Positions 8,186-12,601 of a stretch of DNA of 12,601 nt are shown piece by piece. The notes below the pieces were generated by a model that worked only from the letters and a program-made list of their open reading frames with translations, did no database searches and was not told where the DNA came from. How positions within the stretch are numbered: the first letter of the stretch is position 1; the number at the start of each line of letters is the position of its first letter. Origin of the DNA: Smithellaceae bacterium (GTDB lineage: Bacteria; Desulfobacterota; Syntrophia; Syntrophales; Smithellaceae); NCBI GenBank assembly GCA_028704195.1, contig JAQVLL010000019.1, forward strand, positions 1-12,601, in the 5' to 3' direction. The position numbers were made by a program, and so were the translations under genes.

Positions 8186-8221
8186 TTAAACCTCAAAGTC
8201 ACTTTCTTTATATTTCATCAT
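8186..8221 (-). CDS. 11-codon mini-frame bridging tssE and tssF
   Basis: An ATG overlapping the tssE stop (the bases ATGATG, where TGA ends tssE) opens a frame of 11 codons, MMKYKESDFEV. It ends with TAA 8 bases before the tssF ATG, inside the tssF ribosome site. It fits a re-initiation relay across the 40-bp gap, but a frame this short is easily due to chance and has no recognisable family. Confidence 0.2.
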   Translation of the reverse strand: MMKYKESDFEV

Positions 8222-8625
8222 TTTAAGCTGATCCGTCCGTCCGAATTGACAATCGTTTCAATCAGGATATTTCGTCCTGACCCGGACCTGATCCGGGCGG
8301 TAATTTGAAAACGCAGGCACAAAAGATCCTCTTCCTGCGGCAGAAAATGGACTTTCACCGATTGAAGCCGCGGTTCGTATTTTTCGACAGCCTGCCTGAT
8401 GGACTTTTCAACCCCGGTCACCGACTCGGGATAAGAGGTGAGAAAATCGTTTAAATCAGGAATGCCGTAACTGTCGGAAATCGGAACGCCGCCCTGTCGG
8501 GTATTCAAGATGCGCCGCAGATGAGCCAGTATGGAATCAATCTGCCGGATGGTATCTGCCCGGCCGCGCCGATTGGGCTCACTTTCCCACGTACGAATAC
8601 GCTCGAGAAGCCTCTCTTCGTTCAT
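8218..8625 (-). CDS. tssE: T6SS baseplate protein TssE (gp25-like)
   Basis: TssE is the gp25-like baseplate subunit that nucleates sheath assembly. The 135 residues are a normal length. Typical features are the N-terminal RLLERIRTWE, the LRRILNTRQG segment (36-45) followed by YGIPDLNDF (53-61), and the conserved gp25 EPR motif in YEPRL (83-87), then the C-terminal beta strands ending ETIVNSDGRISL. The family assignment is clear from these motifs. It is the first gene of the operon, 57 bases downstream of the predicted transcription start, with a weak upstream GAGG as ribosome site. That tssE leads the operon, rather than tssA/tssB/tssC/hcp, means the sheath genes must be elsewhere. Confidence 0.93.
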   Translation of the reverse strand: MNEERLLERIRTWESEPNRRGRADTIRQIDSILAHLRRILNTRQGGVPISDSYGIPDLNDFLTSYPESVTGVEKSIRQAVEKYEPRLQSVKVHFLPQEEDLLCLRFQITARIRSGSGRNILIETIVNSDGRISLK

Positions 8626-8658
8626 GAAACCTCAACCACATTCAATTTTTTGTTGCGT

Positions 8659-8677
8659 CAAATAAGAATTTTATTTG
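8659..8677. promoter_or_regulatory. Perfect AT-rich palindrome at the tssE transcript start, operator candidate
   Basis: CAAATAA (8659-8665) and TTATTTG (8671-8677) are perfect 7-bp inverted repeats separated by GAATT. The element covers roughly +5 to +24 of the predicted tssE transcript, a classic place for a repressor. As RNA it would be only a weak AU stem. Confidence 0.5.
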
Positions 8678-8688
8678 GAAGATGGGGC

Positions 8689-8717
8689 TATATAATCAAG
8701 ACCAGCTCCCCTGTCAA
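8689..8717 (-). promoter_or_regulatory. Sigma-70 promoter of the tssE-F-G-clpV operon
   Basis: On the minus strand a consensus -35 TTGACA (8712-8717) is followed by a 17-bp spacer and TATATA (8689-8694). Transcription would start near 8682. A consensus -35 and ideal spacing imply a strong promoter, unless the flanking repeat and palindrome keep it repressed. No sigma-54 type GG/GC site was noticed here. Confidence 0.65.
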
Positions 8718-8793
8718 CTGATATTTTTTGTTGCGGTCGATCCCGGGTTTTGCAAACCACGATTCATCATTTCGGTGGCCTGTTCATCGATGC

Positions 8794-8822
8794 TTGACCT
8801 GAAAGGATATTGTGTATATAAA
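8794..8822 (+). promoter_or_regulatory. Sigma-70 promoter of the PqqD-like gene
   Basis: TTGACC (8794-8799), a 17-bp spacer and TATAAA (8817-8822) form a near-consensus promoter, with the start near 8829, 25 bases before the GTG. It diverges from the tssE promoter, leaving about 77 bp between the two -35 boxes. A small dyad GGTTT-TGC-AAACC lies in between at 8746-8758. Confidence 0.65.
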
Positions 8823-8841
8823 TCTTGTTAAATGAACCTTC

Positions 8842-8847
8842 AGGAGG
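8842..8847 (+). promoter_or_regulatory. Ribosome site fixing the GTG start of the PqqD-like gene
   Basis: AGGAGG sits 6 bases before the GTG at 8854 and 18 bases before the first in-frame ATG at 8866, so the GTG is the better start. The same CAGGAGGACT ten-mer also precedes the ATPase start at 9390. Confidence 0.7.
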
Positions 8848-8853
8848 ACTAAA

Positions 8854-9135
8854 GTGGCAATTTCCATGAAAAGCAACGTCATTCGCAGCAATGATCCGAT
8901 TGCAGAACCAGTAGACGACGAACTGGTCATGGCGGACATTGACCGCGGCAAGTATTACGGCCTCAATGACATCGCCACAGCCATCTGGCAAAACCTGGAG
9001 ACAAAGATAACCGTTGAAGACTTATGCAAACGCCTGTGCGAATCCTATGAGGTCTCCCCCGAACAGTGTTCGGCGGAAGTGCTCGCGTTCCTGAAGGAAC
9101 TGGAAACCCGAAACCTTCTTCTGATTGAAGAATAA
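8854..9135 (+). CDS. Stand-alone PqqD-like protein (RiPP recognition element fold)
   Basis: PqqD-family proteins are small chaperones that bind the leader of a ribosomally made peptide and present it to a modifying enzyme, as in PQQ, lasso-peptide and radical-SAM peptide pathways. The 93 residues match the usual size. The pattern is characteristic: a beta-rich N-terminal half with VDDELVMADIDRGKYYGLN (20-38), the IATAIWQNLE helix, then VEDLCKRLCESYEVSPEQC and a final helix LAFLKELETRNLL. There is no signal peptide or membrane helix. The gene has its own promoter and a strong ribosome site, with a GTG start. No maturase, peptidase or precursor lies beside it; the next gene, 254 bp on, is a cation ATPase with its own promoter. 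The fold call is good. The partner is unknown and may be encoded elsewhere. Confidence 0.8.
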   Translation: MAISMKSNVIRSNDPIAEPVDDELVMADIDRGKYYGLNDIATAIWQNLETKITVEDLCKRLCESYEVSPEQCSAEVLAFLKELETRNLLLIEE

Positions 9136-9227
9136 AGGGATCGTAAAAGTTAAAAACCTTCAAAACATGCGGCTGATTATCAAATTTCTTTCGTAAATCC
9201 ACTGAAAGAATCGGCGTCCGATTTAGA

Positions 9228-9257
9228 TTGACAAAGAAACCTCTGCTGTTTTATATT
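9228..9257 (+). promoter_or_regulatory. Sigma-70 promoter of the P-type ATPase gene
   Basis: A consensus TTGACA (9228-9233) is followed by an 18-bp spacer and TATATT (9252-9257); shifted by one, TTATAT gives 17 bp. The start near 9264 leaves a leader of about 125 bases before the ATG at 9390. The leader carries a 33-codon frame that overlaps the ATPase start (see findings). Confidence 0.6.
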
Positions 9258-9389
9258 TCTAACAAGCCGGATTTCATTCGTTTCACACTCCAAAATCTCT
9301 GGAAAGCATGAAGTCCATCAAACGATACACGCTTGTTGTCCTTTTTCTGAATAACTTGGAAACCAACAAAGAACACAGGAGGACTCTCG

Positions 9390-12101
<2,712 letters not shown>

Positions 12102-12139
12102 GCTCTGTGTTATTCCTCCATCGCAGGGATGTGAGGGAT

Positions 12140-12192
12140 CCTGAAGATTACTTGTGTCATTTCGATGAGCGGAGCGAAGAGGAATCTTAAGG
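12140..12192. repeat. Imperfect palindromic intergenic repeat (REP-like)
   Basis: CCTGAAGATTAC (12140-12151) and GGAATCTTAAGG (12181-12192) are inverted copies matching at 10 of 12 positions. The interior holds a second, weaker pairing of TTTCG with CGAA around GAGCGGAG. The core, TCATTTCGATGAGCGGAG followed by CGAAGAGGAATCTT, resembles a widely scattered class of short bacterial intergenic repeats (from memory). It lies after the ATPase gene and could fold as a hairpin in its mRNA; no T-run follows, so it is not a standard terminator. Confidence 0.55.
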
Positions 12193-12314
12193 AAATTGTT
12201 CTTACATTCCTTGCATCCAGTAGCGACAAAAAGTGGTAGTATATCAAACAGAGATTATTTAAAGGGGGTCACATGCTCATCTGGGTTAATTTCATATCGT
12301 CACCATTGTAGTAT

Positions 12315-12343
12315 TTGATTTAAGATGATTTCTTTGTTATGCT
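12315..12343 (+). promoter_or_regulatory. Promoter of the antitoxin gene
   Basis: TTGATT (12315-12320), a 17-bp spacer and TATGCT (12338-12343) form a reasonable sigma-70 promoter, with the start near 12350. A GGGGGAG ribosome site (12356-12362) lies 5 bases before the ATG, so the leader is very short, as often seen for autoregulated toxin-antitoxin operons. Confidence 0.5.
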
Positions 12344-12367
12344 GAAACATATGAAGGGGGAGATTTC

Positions 12368-12595
12368 ATGCAGGCGATAGATATAAACCAGGCCGTCCAA
12401 CACTTGCCAGAGCTTGTTGAGCAGACAATAAGCGGTGATGATATTGTGATCACAAAAGAAGGGCATCCCGTTGTCAAACTCGTGGCTATATGTGTAAAAC
12501 CAACCCATCAGAGAAAATTCGGGACCGCAAAAGGATTAATTAAAATATCAGATGATTTTGACGCGACGCTAAATGATTTCAAGGAATATATGTAA
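12368..12595 (+). CDS. Phd/YefM-type antitoxin of a type II toxin-antitoxin pair
   Basis: Phd/YefM antitoxins bind DNA by their N-terminal half and neutralise the cognate toxin by their C-terminal tail. The 75 residues fit the family. The N-terminal domain shows INQAVQHLPELVEQTISGDD and IVITKEGHPVVKLVAI, the classic pattern with the conserved GxPVxxL. The C-terminal tail GTAKGLIKISDDFDATLNDF resembles antitoxins that pair with PIN-domain (VapC-like) toxins. Its TAA stop overlaps an ATG by one base (TAATG), the tight coupling expected for a toxin gene next. It follows its own promoter and a strong ribosome site. Confidence 0.85.
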   Translation: MQAIDINQAVQHLPELVEQTISGDDIVITKEGHPVVKLVAICVKPTHQRKFGTAKGLIKISDDFDATLNDFKEYM

Positions 12596-12601
12596 TGCGC
12601 C
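12595..12601 (+). CDS. Start of the cognate toxin gene, cut by the window end (PIN/VapC-like inferred)
   Basis: Only ATG CGC and one further base are in the window. The ATG overlaps the antitoxin stop by one base. The start M-R fits PIN toxins that commonly open MRxLLDTH, but identity rests on the antitoxin's type and gene order, not on this sequence. Confidence 0.35.

Larger units (their letters stand above)
8645..8735. repeat. 13-bp direct repeat bracketing the tssE promoter
   Basis: ATTTTTTGTTGCG occurs exactly twice, at 8645-8657 and 8723-8735, 78 bp apart. On the tssE strand one copy lies just upstream of the -35 box and the other in the untranslated leader. A pair of identical sites around one promoter suggests a regulator that binds both, possibly by looping, but no regulator gene is nearby. 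Confidence 0.6.

Noticed and set aside
9167..9196. Nine-codon frame MRLIIKFLS just after the PqqD-like gene, resembling the opening of a lasso peptide B2 protein
   Set aside because: It has no ribosome site, ends after nine codons, and neither other frame continues with a B2-like sequence. Too short to call a remnant.
12102..12140. Intrinsic terminator after the ATPase
   Set aside because: No GC-rich stem with a following T-run was found; the palindrome at 12140-12192 lacks the T-run.
12273..12311. Twelve-residue frame MLIWVNFISSPL with an AGGGGG ribosome site upstream of the antitoxin
   Set aside because: The ribosome site is good, but the frame is tiny, has no recognisable family, and lies upstream of the predicted antitoxin promoter. 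Chance or a remnant cannot be told apart.

Overview
The window most resembles a Gram-negative bacterium of the deltaproteobacterial (Desulfobacterota) kind. Supporting this are a type VI secretion system (T6SS) block, an outer-membrane lipoprotein with a peptidoglycan-binding OmpA domain, a FecR/OmpA/CHASE2 trio, moderate GC coding DNA with AT-rich gaps, and clear sigma-70 promoters. The taxon is inferred from gene content and style; no ribosomal or other marker gene is present.

Left part (1-2682, minus strand): a three-gene envelope module is read right to left from an extended -10 promoter near 2340. It encodes an exported FecR-domain protein, an OmpA-type lipoprotein and a CHASE2 sensor. 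The CHASE2 gene stops inside its sensor domain, with no output domain, so it looks broken or highly reduced. The 434-bp gap between this module and the T6SS genes holds the promoter and a 53-codon coiled-coil reading frame that resembles the N-terminal linker of a PAS-type sensor kinase.

Middle (2683-8625, minus strand): tssE, tssF, tssG and clpV (tssH) form one operon. It covers most of the baseplate wedge and the sheath-recycling ATPase. The sheath (tssBC), hcp, vgrG, tssK and the membrane complex (tssJLM) are not in view. The operon starts at tssE from a strong promoter (TTGACA, 17 bp, TATATA). That promoter is bracketed by a 13-bp direct repeat and followed by an AT-rich perfect palindrome, which suggests dedicated transcriptional control. 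Short bridging reading frames sit in the tssE-tssF and tssG-clpV gaps.

Right part (8626-12601, plus strand): a divergent promoter drives a stand-alone PqqD-like protein (RiPP recognition element fold) with no maturase or precursor beside it. Next comes a 903-residue P2A-type cation ATPase (CtpF/PMA1-like) with its own promoter. A palindromic repeat follows, then a Phd/YefM-type antitoxin whose stop overlaps an ATG that begins a gene cut by the window end, probably a PIN-domain toxin.

No RNA genes, CRISPR arrays, complete insertion sequences or convincing intrinsic terminators were found. I see no clearly new multi-gene system. The best leads are the orphan recognition protein, the operator-like architecture upstream of tssE, and the truncated CHASE2 sensor.
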